Counted from the first letter of the stretch, positions 8,692 through 17,441 are shown. The stretch: DNA of 64,000 bases from Arthrobacter_B sp038069765 (GCF_038069765.1 NZ_JBBPFS010000002.1:62001-126000); one strand, 5' to 3'. Translations and numbers: made by a program. Notes: generated by a model not told the origin, from the sequence alone.

Positions 8692-10113
8692 GTGTCTAAT
8701 TCAGCCGCGGACCGGTCGCAGCGCCCCATGCGAGTCGCCATTATCGGCGCTGGCCCCGCCGGTGTTTATGCCGCAGATATCCTCACCAAAGCTGAACGGG
8801 ATTTTGAGGTCAGCATCGACCTCTTCGACAAGTACCCGGCGCCGTACGGCCTGATCCGTTACGGCGTAGCTCCGGACCATCCGCGGATCAAGGGGATCGT
8901 CAACGCCCTGCACAAGGTCATGGACCGCGGTGACATCCGTTTCCTGGGAAACGTGCACTACGGCAAGGACCTCACCCTTACCGACTTCCGCCACTTCTAT
9001 GACGCCATCATCTTCGCCACCGGTGCCATCAGGGACGCGGACATGAGCATCCCCGGCGTTGAGCTGGAAGGTTCCTTCGGCGGTGCCGACTTCGTGTCCT
9101 GGTATGACGGGCACCCCGATGTGCCGCGTGAATGGCCGCTGGAGGCCAAGGAAGTTGCCGTCATCGGCAACGGCAACGTGGCCCTGGACGTGGCGCGCAT
9201 CCTCTCCAAGCACGCCGATGACCTGCTGACCACCGAGATCCCGGACAACGTCTACGAGGGCCTGAAGAAGTCTCCCGTGACGGACGTGCACATCTTCGGA
9301 CGCCGCGGCCCGGCCCAGGTGAAGTTCACCCCGCTGGAGCTGCGCGAACTGTCCCATTCGCGCGACGTCGACATTGTGCTCTACCCGGAGGACTTCGAAT
9401 TCGATGAAGGCTCCGACCAGCAGATCCGCACCAACAACCAGACCAAGACCATGGTCAACACGCTGACCAACTGGCTCGTCGAAGAGCAGGACACCGGGGC
9501 CTCCCGCCGCCTGCACCTGCACTTCCTGCACAGCCCGGTGGAGATTTACGAGGATCCCGCCAACCCCGGCAAGGTTGCCGGCATGAAATTCGAGCGCAAC
9601 GAACTCGACGGCACCGGCAACGCCCGCGGCACCGGCGAGATTGTCGATTACCCGGTGCAGGCCGTGTACCGGGCCATCGGCTACTTCGGCTCGGAACTGC
9701 CGGAGGTCGGCTTTGATACCCGCCGCGGCGTCATTCCCAACGAGGGCGGCCGCGTCATCGACGAATCAGGCACTCCCGTCCCGGGCATCTACACCACCGG
9801 CTGGATCAAGCGAGGCCCGGTGGGACTGATCGGCCACACCAAGGGCGACGCACTGGAAACCATCGGGTTCCTGCTGGAAGACCGGCTGAACCTTCCCGCG
9901 GCCGAGGAGCCGGATGAGGACTCCATCATCAAGCTGCTCGAAGACCGCGGCGTCGAGTACGTCACCTGGGAGGGCTGGCTGAAGCTGGACGCCTACGAGA
10001 AGAGCCTGGGTGCTTCCTACGTGCACCCGGATCCGTCCAGCGGCGAACTGATCCGCGAGCGCGTGAAGGTTGTTGACCGCGAGGAAATGATCCGGGTAGC
10101 GCGGGGCCAGTAG
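8692..10113 (+). CDS. fprA: FprA-type ferredoxin/adrenodoxin-like NADP+ reductase
   Basis: A 473-residue FAD- and NADPH-binding flavoprotein that would move electrons between NADPH and ferredoxin. The FAD fingerprint GAGPAGVYAADIL is near residue 17, PYGLIRYGVAPDHPRIKGI follows, the NADP site is GNGNVALDVARIL, then FGRRGPAQVKFTPLELREL and near the C-terminus GWIKRGPVGLIGHTKGDALE. All are shared with mycobacterial FprA and mitochondrial adrenodoxin reductase. The GTG at 8692 has CGAAGGA upstream. No ferredoxin or P450 gene adjoins it, so the partner is unknown. A terminator lies at 10133-10180. Confidence 0.9.
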   Translation: MSNSAADRSQRPMRVAIIGAGPAGVYAADILTKAERDFEVSIDLFDKYPAPYGLIRYGVAPDHPRIKGIVNALHKVMDRGDIRFLGNVHYGKDLTLTDFRHFYDAIIFATGAIRDADMSIPGVELEGSFGGADFVSWYDGHPDVPREWPLEAKEVAVIGNGNVALDVARILSKHADDLLTTEIPDNVYEGLKKSPVTDVHIFGRRGPAQVKFTPLELRELSHSRDVDIVLYPEDFEFDEGSDQQIRTNNQTKTMVNTLTNWLVEEQDTGASRRLHLHFLHSPVEIYEDPANPGKVAGMKFERNELDGTGNARGTGEIVDYPVQAVYRAIGYFGSELPEVGFDTRRGVIPNEGGRVIDESGTPVPGIYTTGWIKRGPVGLIGHTKGDALETIGFLLEDRLNLPAAEEPDEDSIIKLLEDRGVEYVTWEGWLKLDAYEKSLGASYVHPDPSSGELIRERVKVVDREEMIRVARGQ

Positions 10114-10132
10114 CCCGCTTGCCCGGCCTGCA

Positions 10133-10180
10133 GCCGCGGCCCCGGGGACATTGTCCCCGGGAGCTGCGGCAGCCCCTTTT
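10133..10180 (+). terminator. Rho-independent terminator after fprA
   Basis: CCCGGGGACA (10141-10150) and TGTCCCCGGG (10152-10161) are exact inverted repeats. The stem extends outward through GCCGC (10133-10137) with GCGGC (10166-10170) and one bulged A. A short T4 run ends at 10180. Confidence 0.75.
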
Positions 10181-10330
10181 AACGCCTGATCCGGCCCGTC
10201 CTGCAGCAGACGCACAGGGGTGCCCCGGTCCCCGTGGCAGCCGGGGCGGGGCATGGGTAGACTGTCTCGCACACCACAGCTCGGAACGCGGTGTCAGCGG
10301 TCTCCTTATCAGTGCGGATAGGTCGGGGCA

Positions 10331-11707
10331 GTGCACAATTCGGATTATCTCCTTCCGCCGCGGCGTTCCGCGGAGGGCCTCCAGCGTGCCGCGCACCGGG
10401 CACATGAGGGCCTGGACTCCGCTGACGGATTTCTGCGCGGGCTGAGGACGCCGGTCCGGGAATCCTGGCAACGGTCGCTGCGTCACCACACCGACCCGGA
10501 CAAGGCCGTTCCGGAACTCGTTTTCACCGGCTCCGCCCTGGACGAGTACCGGCGCGCGCACCCCCTCTCCGCTGTCATGCCCGTTATCCGGCAGCTGCTG
10601 GTGCGCCCCGGATCGGACAGCGGGCTGCTGGTAGCGGTCGGAGACGAGCTGGGCCGGCTGCTTTGGGTGGAGGGCGACGACGAACTGCAGCGGCGCGCCG
10701 AAGGAATGCTCTTCATCCCGGGCACGGACTGGTCGGAACAGTCCATCGGTACCAGCGCCCCCGGAACGGCGCTGGCCTCCGGGCACAGTGTCCAGATTGC
10801 GGGGGCAGAGCACTTCAGCAGGCAGGTCCATTCCTGGAGCTGCACCGCGGTGCCGCTTCGGGACCCGGACACCGGCTCCGTCCTGGGCGTGGTTGACATC
10901 ACCGGCCGGGACCAGGCGGTGGCCGAACACACGCTCGCGCTGGTCGAGGCAACGGTGGCGGCCGCCGAGGCCCACCTGCGGGTGGAGCGGCTGCAGGACG
11001 CCGACAGCGCGCGCCGGCGGAGGAAGACACAAGCGGGGGCCCGCGCCGCGCGCGGAGCACCCCGAGGAACACCCGCCCTGCGTGCCGTGCCGGCAGGAGC
11101 ACCGGACAGCCTGCAGATCCTGGGCCGGGATTCCGCCGTGGTGACCGTGGGAGGGCGCTCCGCTGCCCTGAGTATCCGGCATTCGGAGCTCCTGACTCTC
11201 CTTGCGCTGCACCCCGAAGGACTTACCGCCGACGAACTCTCCGTCATGGTTTATCCGGAAAGCGCCTCGGTCAGCACCGTCCGCGCGGAAATGCTCCGGC
11301 TGCGGAACCTGCTGGGAAAACACAGCGAGGGGATGCCGGGGCCGGCGCTGGTGCCGCAGTCACGGCCCTACCGGCTGCCGCACCATCTGGCCATCGACGC
11401 CCGGCAGGTGCTCGGCTACCTGGAGCGCGGAGCGTACCGGCGGGCCCTGAACCTGTACCGCGGACCCGTGCTTCCCCGGTCGGAAGCCCCGGCCGTCATG
11501 GTCCTGCGCAGCGAAGTCAGCACCGTCCTGCGTGAAGCGGTGCTTTCCGACGCCGACGCCGAGGTCCTCCTGGCATATCTGTCCCTGGCGGAGGCCGGCA
11601 ACGACGTCGAGGCCTGGTCCCTTGCCCTGCGGATGCTGCCGCTGCGCTCACCCCGCCGCGCCTCCGTGGTGGCGCATCTGGAGCGGCTGGAGCGGGAACT
11701 GGGCTAG
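10331..11707 (+). CDS. GAF-domain regulator with C-terminal winged helix and BTAD-like domain
   Basis: A 458-residue regulator. Residues about 35-220 look like the sensor half of AcoR-type activators: VRESWQRSLRHHTDP at the start, GMLFIPGTDWSEQSIGTSAPG and VHSWSCTAVPLRDPDTGSVLG within the GAF domain. The AAA+ sigma-54 module is absent. Instead, after a basic Ala/Arg linker (230-265), residues about 275-350 resemble an OmpR/SARP winged helix (LTADELSVMVYPESASVSTVR) and 355-458 a helical BTAD-like repeat. It directly precedes the aldehyde dehydrogenase operon and probably activates it in response to a small molecule. GTG start at 10331; the ribosome binding site is weak. Confidence 0.8.
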   Translation: MHNSDYLLPPRRSAEGLQRAAHRAHEGLDSADGFLRGLRTPVRESWQRSLRHHTDPDKAVPELVFTGSALDEYRRAHPLSAVMPVIRQLLVRPGSDSGLLVAVGDELGRLLWVEGDDELQRRAEGMLFIPGTDWSEQSIGTSAPGTALASGHSVQIAGAEHFSRQVHSWSCTAVPLRDPDTGSVLGVVDITGRDQAVAEHTLALVEATVAAAEAHLRVERLQDADSARRRRKTQAGARAARGAPRGTPALRAVPAGAPDSLQILGRDSAVVTVGGRSAALSIRHSELLTLLALHPEGLTADELSVMVYPESASVSTVRAEMLRLRNLLGKHSEGMPGPALVPQSRPYRLPHHLAIDARQVLGYLERGAYRRALNLYRGPVLPRSEAPAVMVLRSEVSTVLREAVLSDADAEVLLAYLSLAEAGNDVEAWSLALRMLPLRSPRRASVVAHLERLERELG

Positions 11708-11740
11708 GACCCCTCCCGCGTGCGGCGGTCCGTGCGCCCA

Positions 11741-11782
11741 TGCAACCTTCGTGCAACGTGCGGATACGTACCCTCAGTACGT
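11741..11782 (+). promoter_or_regulatory. Candidate activator-binding sites before the aldehyde dehydrogenase gene
   Basis: TGCAAC occurs at 11741-11746 and 11752-11757, 11 bases apart and so on the same helix face. ACGTAC (11766-11771) and GTACGT (11777-11782) form an exact inverted repeat with a 5-base spacer. All lie in the 109-base gap between the GAF regulator and the dehydrogenase operon. They are candidates for binding by that regulator; the function is inferred. Confidence 0.4.
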
Positions 11783-11816
11783 CAGACACCGACGTCGTCA
11801 CCTCCAAGGAGCAGAC

Positions 11817-13340
11817 ATGACCGTATATGCGCAGCCCGGCACCGAGGGATCCAAGCTTTCCTTCAAACCCCGTTACGAGAACTGGATCGGCGGAGAGTGG
11901 GTGCCGCCGGTCAAGGGAGGCTACTTCGAGAATGTTTCCCCGATCAACGGAAAAGTTTTCTGCGAGGTGGCCCGCGGCACCTCCGAGGACATTGACCTGG
12001 CCCTGGACGCAGCCCACAAGGCAGCACCGGCCTGGGGCAAGACGTCCGTTGCGGAACGGGCTCAGGTCCTGAACCGGATCGCCGACCGCATCGAGGAAAA
12101 CCTGGAGATGCTCGCCGTCGCGGAAAGCTGGGACAACGGCAAGCCTGTCCGCGAGACCCTCGCCGCAGACATGCCGCTGGCCGTGGACCACTTCCGGTAC
12201 TTTGCCGGTGCCGTCCGGGCCCAGGAGGGCACCCTCTCCCAGATCGACGACGACACCACTGCCTATCACTTCCACGAGCCGCTGGGCGTTGTCGGCCAGA
12301 TCATCCCGTGGAACTTTCCCATTCTCATGGCTGTCTGGAAGCTCGCTCCCGCACTCGCGGCGGGCAATGCCATTGTTCTGAAGCCCGCCGAGCAGACCCC
12401 TGCCTCGATCATGGTGCTGATGGAGCTGATCTCGGACATCCTGCCGGCCGGCGTACTGAACGTGGTGAACGGATTCGGCGTGGAAGCGGGGAAGCCGCTG
12501 GCTTCCTCCCCGCGAATCCGCAAGATCGCCTTCACCGGCGAAACCACCACCGGGCGGCTGATCATGCAGTACGCCTCGCAGAACCTGATCCCGGTGACCC
12601 TGGAACTGGGCGGCAAGAGCCCGAACATTTTCTTCGCCGACGTCGCGCAGGAAAACGACGCGTTCTACGACAAGGCGCTGGAAGGGTTCAACATGTTCGC
12701 CCTGAACCAGGGCGAAGTCTGCACCTGCCCCTCACGGGCGCTCATCCAGGACTCCTTCTACGACAGCTTCATGTCCGATGCCCTGGCCCGCACCGCGCAG
12801 ATCGTCCAGGGCAACCCGCTGGACACCAACACCATGGTGGGAGCGCAGGCGTCCAACGACCAGCTGGAAAAGATCCTGTCCTACATGGATATTGCGCACC
12901 AGGAGGGCGCCAAGGTGCTCACCGGCGGCGAGCGGCTGATGCTCGACGGCGACCTGGCCGGCGGCTTCTACGTGAAGCCCACCGTGTTCGAAGGCACCAA
13001 CAATATGCGCATCTTCCAGGAGGAGATCTTCGGCCCGGTGGTTTCGGTGACCCGCTTCTCGGACTACGGCGAAGCCCTGGCCATCGCCAATGACACCCTC
13101 TACGGACTCGGGGCCGGAATCTGGTCCCGCAACGGCAACACTGCCTACCGCGCCGGACGGGACATTCAGGCCGGACGGGTCTGGGTGAACAATTACCATG
13201 CCTACCCGGCCCACGCAGCCTTCGGCGGCTACAAGTCCTCCGGCATCGGCCGCGAAAACCACGCGATGATGCTGGACCACTACCAGCAGACCAAGAACCT
13301 GCTGGTCAGCTACGCGGAGAACAAGCAGGGCTTCTTCTAA
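11817..13340 (+). CDS. exaC: NAD+-dependent aldehyde (acetaldehyde-type) dehydrogenase
   Basis: A 507-residue aldehyde dehydrogenase oxidising an aldehyde such as acetaldehyde to the acid. Visible are GVVGQIIPWNFPILM, the NAD-binding FTGETTTGR, the general-base Glu in TLELGGKSPNIFF and the nucleophilic Cys in NQGEVCTCPSRALI. The NQGEVCTCPSR form and C-terminal NNYHAYPAHAAFGGYKSSGIGRE-like end place it with ExaC/AldB acetaldehyde dehydrogenases. The ATG at 11817 with AAGGAG upstream is the start; the longer open frame runs back into the regulator gene and is not used. First gene of an operon with adhP and DUF779. Confidence 0.9.
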   Translation: MTVYAQPGTEGSKLSFKPRYENWIGGEWVPPVKGGYFENVSPINGKVFCEVARGTSEDIDLALDAAHKAAPAWGKTSVAERAQVLNRIADRIEENLEMLAVAESWDNGKPVRETLAADMPLAVDHFRYFAGAVRAQEGTLSQIDDDTTAYHFHEPLGVVGQIIPWNFPILMAVWKLAPALAAGNAIVLKPAEQTPASIMVLMELISDILPAGVLNVVNGFGVEAGKPLASSPRIRKIAFTGETTTGRLIMQYASQNLIPVTLELGGKSPNIFFADVAQENDAFYDKALEGFNMFALNQGEVCTCPSRALIQDSFYDSFMSDALARTAQIVQGNPLDTNTMVGAQASNDQLEKILSYMDIAHQEGAKVLTGGERLMLDGDLAGGFYVKPTVFEGTNNMRIFQEEIFGPVVSVTRFSDYGEALAIANDTLYGLGAGIWSRNGNTAYRAGRDIQAGRVWVNNYHAYPAHAAFGGYKSSGIGRENHAMMLDHYQQTKNLLVSYAENKQGFF

Positions 13341-13400
13341 GCCGCACGCTCCGCGCCTACGCTGGGTGGACGCCGCATTGACCGAAGAAATGAGGATCGA

Positions 13401-14420
13401 ATGGCCAGCATGAAAGCAGCAGTGGTAAACCGGCTCGGCGAAGGACTCGCCGTCGAGGACGTGGCAGTACTGGAGCCCGGCCCCGGACAGGTGCTCGTCA
13501 AACTGGTGGCGACCGGTGTGTGCCACACCGACCTCCATGCTGCGGACGGAGACTGGCCGGTCAAGCCGACCCCGCCGTTCATTCCCGGACATGAAGGCGT
13601 CGGAGAGGTGGTGCAGGTCGGTGAGGGGGTCACCGACCTGCAGCCAGGCGACATGGTAGGCAATGCCTGGCTCGCCTACGCCTGCGGTGACTGCGAATTC
13701 TGCCGGACAGGCTGGGAAACGCTCTGCGAAGAGCAGAAGAACAGCGGCTATTCCGTGGACGGCTCCTTTGGCCAGTACATGCTGGTGGATGCCAGCTTCG
13801 CGGCACGCATCCCCGAGGGCGCAGATCCGCAGGAGATCGCCCCGATCCTCTGCGCAGGCGTCACCGTGTACAAGGGATTGAAAGTCAGCGAAGCGCGGCC
13901 AGGGCAGTGGGTGGTGATCTCCGGCATCGGCGGACTGGGCCATGTTGCGGTGCAGTACGCCAAAGCCATGGGCCTGCGGGTGGCAGCCGTGGACATCGCC
14001 GATGACAAGCTGGAGCTGGCGAAGAAGTACGGGGCCGAAGTGCTGGTCAACGCACGCAACGAGGATCCGGCCGAGGCTGTCCAGGCGAAGGTCGGAGGTG
14101 CCCACGCGGTGCTGGTGACGGCAGTGCATCCGGAGGCGTTCGGTCAGGCCATCGGCATGGCGAGGCGCGGAGGGACCATCGTATTTGTCGGGCTGCCGCC
14201 CGGCGATTTCCCGGCGCCCATCTTCGACATCGTGCTCAAGGCCCTGACCATCCGGGGCTCAATTGTGGGAACCCGCCAGGACCTGGCGGAGGCGATCGAT
14301 TTTTATGACCGCGGACTCATCCACCCGAACATCACCACCCGAAATCTGGAGGAGATCAACAACGTCATGGACGAACTTCGAGGGGGCCGGGTCGACGGCC
14401 GCGTGGTGATCGGATACTGA
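13401..14420 (+). CDS. adhP: Zinc-dependent alcohol dehydrogenase
   Basis: A 339-residue medium-chain dehydrogenase/reductase of the AdhP class. The catalytic zinc ligands are in GVCHTDLHAADGDWP and GHEGVGEV. The structural zinc site is CGDCEFCRTGWETLC. The NAD fold has GIGGLGHVAVQYAKAMG followed by Asp in VAAVDIAD, which indicates NAD+ preference. It would interconvert ethanol or other primary alcohols with aldehydes, feeding the dehydrogenase 60 bases upstream. Its TGA overlaps the next ATG (TGATG, 14418-14422), so DUF779 is translationally coupled. Confidence 0.92.
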   Translation: MASMKAAVVNRLGEGLAVEDVAVLEPGPGQVLVKLVATGVCHTDLHAADGDWPVKPTPPFIPGHEGVGEVVQVGEGVTDLQPGDMVGNAWLAYACGDCEFCRTGWETLCEEQKNSGYSVDGSFGQYMLVDASFAARIPEGADPQEIAPILCAGVTVYKGLKVSEARPGQWVVISGIGGLGHVAVQYAKAMGLRVAAVDIADDKLELAKKYGAEVLVNARNEDPAEAVQAKVGGAHAVLVTAVHPEAFGQAIGMARRGGTIVFVGLPPGDFPAPIFDIVLKALTIRGSIVGTRQDLAEAIDFYDRGLIHPNITTRNLEEINNVMDELRGGRVDGRVVIGY

Positions 14421-14821
14421 TGAGTGCTTCCATGGAGACCGGTCTTGAGGCGGCCGTGACGCTGCCCGGGGAGAGCACGTCCCGGGTGGCGCTCACACCG
14501 CAGGCACAGGAGCTGCTGCTGCGCCTGCGCGAGATGCACGGGCCGCTCATGTTCCATCAGTCCGGAGGATGCTGCGACGGTTCTTCGCCCATGTGCTATC
14601 CGGCCGGAGACTTCATCACCTCCGAAGCTGACGTACTGCTGGGAACGTTCGAGCTGACGCCGGGGGAGTCCCTGGACTTCTGGATGTCCCTGGAACAGTT
14701 CGAATACTGGAAGCACACGCACCTGACCGTGGACGTGGTGCCGGGGCGCGGCAGCGGGTTTTCGGTCGAGGCACCGGAAGGCAAGCGCTTCCTGATCCGT
14801 TCCCGGCTGATGGCGGGCTGA
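14420..14821 (+). CDS. DUF779 family protein associated with aldehyde dehydrogenase
   Basis: A 133-residue soluble protein with the conserved block LMFHQSGGCCDGSSPMCYP (residues about 42-60), then GDFITSEADVLLGTF and FWMSLEQFEYWKHTHLTVDVV. This is the DUF779 signature. The family is commonly encoded beside ExaC/AldB-type dehydrogenases, but no biochemical role is established to my knowledge. The CC...C cluster and nearby His could bind a metal or take part in redox protection of the dehydrogenase; that is inference. It overlaps the adhP stop by one base. Confidence 0.85.
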   Translation: MSASMETGLEAAVTLPGESTSRVALTPQAQELLLRLREMHGPLMFHQSGGCCDGSSPMCYPAGDFITSEADVLLGTFELTPGESLDFWMSLEQFEYWKHTHLTVDVVPGRGSGFSVEAPEGKRFLIRSRLMAG

Positions 14822-14981
14822 CGCGGGACGTTTCTCCGGCGAAAAGCCGAGAGTGGACACAGGGTTGCCCCCGGGCATAGTAAGGTTGCTGTTTATTCTT
14901 CCGCTTCCGGCGGTAGTGTGCATATGGACAGTATCGGACGGTATTCGCGATGCCCCTGCAAGGGGCGGAAAAGAGGACAAC

Positions 14982-15374
14982 ATGGTTAAGAAGTTCGTAT
15001 TTCTCGCCGGAATGGGCGTTGGCTACCTGGTTGGCTCGAAGGGCGGCCGCGAAAAGCTGATGGAACTCTGGAAGGATCCCAAGGTCCAGGAGACCGTCTC
15101 GCAGGGCACCGAGTGGGCCAAGGAAAAGGCGCCGGGCCTGCAGGAAAAGGTGACGGAAGTGGCCTCCACGGCCAAGGACAAGGTCTCGCACTCGTCCACG
15201 TCGGGCAAGCCTGCCTCCGACTCGGGCACCTCCACGGGTTCCTCGGCCTCCACGCCCGCGGCAGCCGAGGCAAGCGGCACCAGCTCGACCGGTTCCACCG
15301 GGAACGGCAGCTTTACGACGGGCGGCCAGCACACCATGACGCCGGCCGAAGTGCAGCCCGAGCCGAAGCAGTAG
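14982..15374 (+). CDS. Small YtxH-like protein with N-terminal anchor and low-complexity tail
   Basis: A 130-residue protein. The start MVKKFVFLAGMGVGYLVGSK is a short hydrophobic anchor with Gly pattern and positive residues typical of YtxH-domain proteins. Residues 25-70 are charged and helical (EKLMELWKDPKVQETVSQ). Residues 70-130 are Ser/Thr/Gly/Ala-rich and probably disordered. AAGAGGACA precedes the ATG at 14982; a longer in-frame start at 14853 has no better signal. YtxH proteins are often general-stress induced in Gram-positives. The role here is unknown. Confidence 0.7.
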   Translation: MVKKFVFLAGMGVGYLVGSKGGREKLMELWKDPKVQETVSQGTEWAKEKAPGLQEKVTEVASTAKDKVSHSSTSGKPASDSGTSTGSSASTPAAAEASGTSSTGSTGNGSFTTGGQHTMTPAEVQPEPKQ

Positions 15375-15429
15375 CCGCAGCGCACAGGTACACCGGGCGC
15401 CTGAACACCGGCGCCTCAGAACAGCAGTC

Positions 15430-15465
15430 CCGGAGGGGGGCGTTCCACGGAACGCCCCCCTCCGG
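15430..15465 (+). terminator. Strong hairpin, likely terminator without T run
   Basis: CCGGAGGGGGGCGTT (15430-15444) pairs perfectly with AACGCCCCCCTCCGG (15451-15465) across a 6-base loop. There is no T tract, which is common for actinobacterial terminators. It follows the YtxH-like gene. Confidence 0.65.
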
Positions 15466-15700
15466 CGTGTCCGGGGCCCATGGCCCGGTGCGCGGCGCGA
15501 ACCGCGCACCGGAAATTCTTTTGGCCAGCTGTTCGTTCTCCCGAAGAGGGTCCGCATGACTGAATTCCGGGCTGCCGATTCGGCCCGCGGCGAATATGTC
15601 CCGAATGTTGCTCCGGGAAGCGGAGGGCATGCGGTCCATCCGTTACGATCGAGGCCGGATCCCAACAGCTAGCTGAAAAATGGAGTGTGAGTTAAGGCAG
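15466..15700 (+). other. Intergenic stretch before the DUF4193 gene
   Basis: No supported gene. It contains a TACGAT -10-like hexamer at 15644-15649 that could start the DUF4193 transcript about 45 bases before its ATG. I see nothing else recognisable between the hairpin at 15430-15465 and this site. Confidence 0.4.
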
Positions 15701-16006
15701 ATGGCAACAGATTACGACGCACCGCGCAAGACCGAGGACGATGGGGCATCGACCGCCTCGCTGGAGGAACTGCAGGCACAGCGCAGTGTGACCCCGTCCG
15801 CCACGGCCGTGGACGTTGACGAAACCGACGCCGCCGAGAACTTTGAACTTCCCGGCGCCGATCTCTCCGGCGAGGAACTGCTGGTCCGGGTAGTCCCGGC
15901 ACAGGACGACGAATTCACGTGTGCCTCCTGCTTCCTGGTCCGCCACCGCTCCCAGGTAGCCCTGGAAAAGAACGGCCAGAAGTACTGCTCGGACTGCGAG
16001 GGGTAA
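15701..16006 (+). CDS. DUF4193 family actinobacterial protein
   Basis: A 101-residue acidic protein with the DUF4193 pattern: start MATDYDAPRKTEDD, central acidic GADLSGEELLVRVVPAQDDEFTC and C-terminal CASCFLVRHRSQVALEKNG followed by CSDCEG. The two CxxC pairs at the C-terminus look like a zinc ribbon. The family is near-universal in Actinobacteria, usually near dut/sepF-type genes, and has no assigned function. The start at 15701 with TTAAGG upstream gives the family's conserved N-terminus; the frame is open back to 15680 but is not needed. Confidence 0.85.
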   Translation: MATDYDAPRKTEDDGASTASLEELQAQRSVTPSATAVDVDETDAAENFELPGADLSGEELLVRVVPAQDDEFTCASCFLVRHRSQVALEKNGQKYCSDCEG

Positions 16007-16116
16007 CTGCCGTGACCTCCCCGGCTGCCGCCGTCGTACCGGCCGCCGGGGTGGTACCCGCCCGTGTCCCGGCCCCCGGGTGGCAGGCCCGGTTTAAAAG
16101 CCGTTAGACTGGGGCA

Positions 16117-16245
16117 TTCGTAGGGGAGTATCCACCACGCAGTTTTCCGTCAACACGTTCGGCGCCGAAGCCGCAGCCGGAAACCGCGGGCATCCGTTCA
16201 CAGGGACGCCGGAGAGACCTATGGTTCTTTGACGTACCCTACGAA
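16117..16245 (+). promoter_or_regulatory. yybP-ykoY manganese riboswitch
   Basis: The terminal helix is TTCGTAGGG (16117-16125) paired exactly with CCCTACGAA (16237-16245). Inside it sits the conserved GGGGAGTA (16123-16130) and, on the 3' side, the matching conserved GCCGGAGAGACCTATG (16208-16223). These are the two halves of the Mn2+ site of the yybP-ykoY class as I recall it. The element ends 11 bases before the TerC start codon, covering the translation initiation region, so Mn2+ may control translation. A -10 TAGACT lies at 16105-16110. The sequence match is direct; ligand is family knowledge. Confidence 0.88.
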
Positions 16246-16256
16246 AGCGGAGTTCC

Positions 16257-17441
16257 ATGACTGTTTCCCCCCTGATCTGGGGAGTGACGATTGTCGTCAT
16301 TCTGGGCCTGTTGGCCTTCGATTACTTCTTCCACATCCGCAAGGCGCATATTCCCACGCTGAAGGAAGCTGCCGTCTGGTCCAGCATCTATGTGGGGCTG
16401 GCGATTCTTTTTGGCGTGCTGGTGCTGGTGTTCGGCGGTACCACCGCCGGTGCTGAGTACTTTGCCGGCTACATCACGGAAAAAGCGCTCTCCGTGGACA
16501 ACCTGTTTGTCTTCCTGATCATCATGGCGAGCTTCCGGGTGCCGCGTGAGGACCAGCAGAAGGTGCTGCTCTTCGGCATCGTGTTTGCCTTGATTGCCCG
16601 CACCGGCTTTATCTTCCTGGGCGCGGCACTGATCAACTCCTTCTCCTGGATCTTCTACATCTTTGGCCTCATCCTGCTGATCACCGCGGGCAACCTGCTG
16701 AAGCCCGAAGGCGAGAAGGACGAGGCAAACAACTTCATCATCCGGATCGCCAAGCGGGTCCTGCCCACCACTGACCACTACGACGGCGACAAGCTCTTCA
16801 CCGTGGAGAACGGCAAGAAGGTCCTGACCCCGATGCTGCTGGTCATGGTGGCCATCGGCGGAACCGACATCCTCTTCGCCCTGGACTCCATCCCCGCGAT
16901 CTTCGGCCTGACGCAGAGCACCTTCATCGTCTTCACCGCCACCGCGTTCTCCCTGATGGGCCTGCGCCAGCTCTACTTCCTGATCGACGGCCTGCTGGAC
17001 CGCCTGATCTACCTCTCCTTCGGACTGGCCGCCATCCTCGCCTTCATCGGCGTGAAGCTCGTGCTGCACGCCCTGCACGAGAACACCCTGCCGTTCATCA
17101 ATAACGGCGAGCATGTGCCGGTTGTCGAGATCGGAACCGGCCTGTCCCTGAGCGTCATCATCGGTGTCCTGCTGGTCACCGTTATTGCTTCGCTCGTCAG
17201 CCCTGCCGGCAAGGCGCAGACCGCCGTCAACAACGCCCGCCGCCACGCGAACGCCTACCTCGACCTGTCCTACACTTCGGACGAGGGCGAGCGCGAGCGC
17301 ATCTACGCCGCTCTCTGTGAAGAGGAACGGCAGATTTCCACCATGGACAAGAAATACCGCGACAAGGTCAAGGACATTGAGGACATCCGCGCCGAGGTGG
17401 CCCGCGCCCACGAAGAGCACGCGAAGTACATCAAGTCCTAA
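16257..17441 (+). CDS. TerC/Alx family integral membrane protein, probable Mn2+ exporter
   Basis: A 394-residue membrane protein with about 9 helices and a charged C-terminal extension of about 60 residues (DKKYRDKVKDIEDIRAEVAR). TerC hallmarks: AGYITEKALSVDNLFVFLII, GTDILFALDSIPAIFGLTQ and FSLMGLRQLYFLIDGL, with intramembrane acidic residues in SVDN and ALDS. Related proteins (Alx, MeeF/MeeY) export manganese or metallate exported enzymes and are controlled by the same riboswitch class found directly upstream. Tellurite resistance is the older family name and is less likely the real role. A terminator follows at 17473-17515. Confidence 0.9.
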   Translation: MTVSPLIWGVTIVVILGLLAFDYFFHIRKAHIPTLKEAAVWSSIYVGLAILFGVLVLVFGGTTAGAEYFAGYITEKALSVDNLFVFLIIMASFRVPREDQQKVLLFGIVFALIARTGFIFLGAALINSFSWIFYIFGLILLITAGNLLKPEGEKDEANNFIIRIAKRVLPTTDHYDGDKLFTVENGKKVLTPMLLVMVAIGGTDILFALDSIPAIFGLTQSTFIVFTATAFSLMGLRQLYFLIDGLLDRLIYLSFGLAAILAFIGVKLVLHALHENTLPFINNGEHVPVVEIGTGLSLSVIIGVLLVTVIASLVSPAGKAQTAVNNARRHANAYLDLSYTSDEGERERIYAALCEEERQISTMDKKYRDKVKDIEDIRAEVARAHEEHAKYIKS

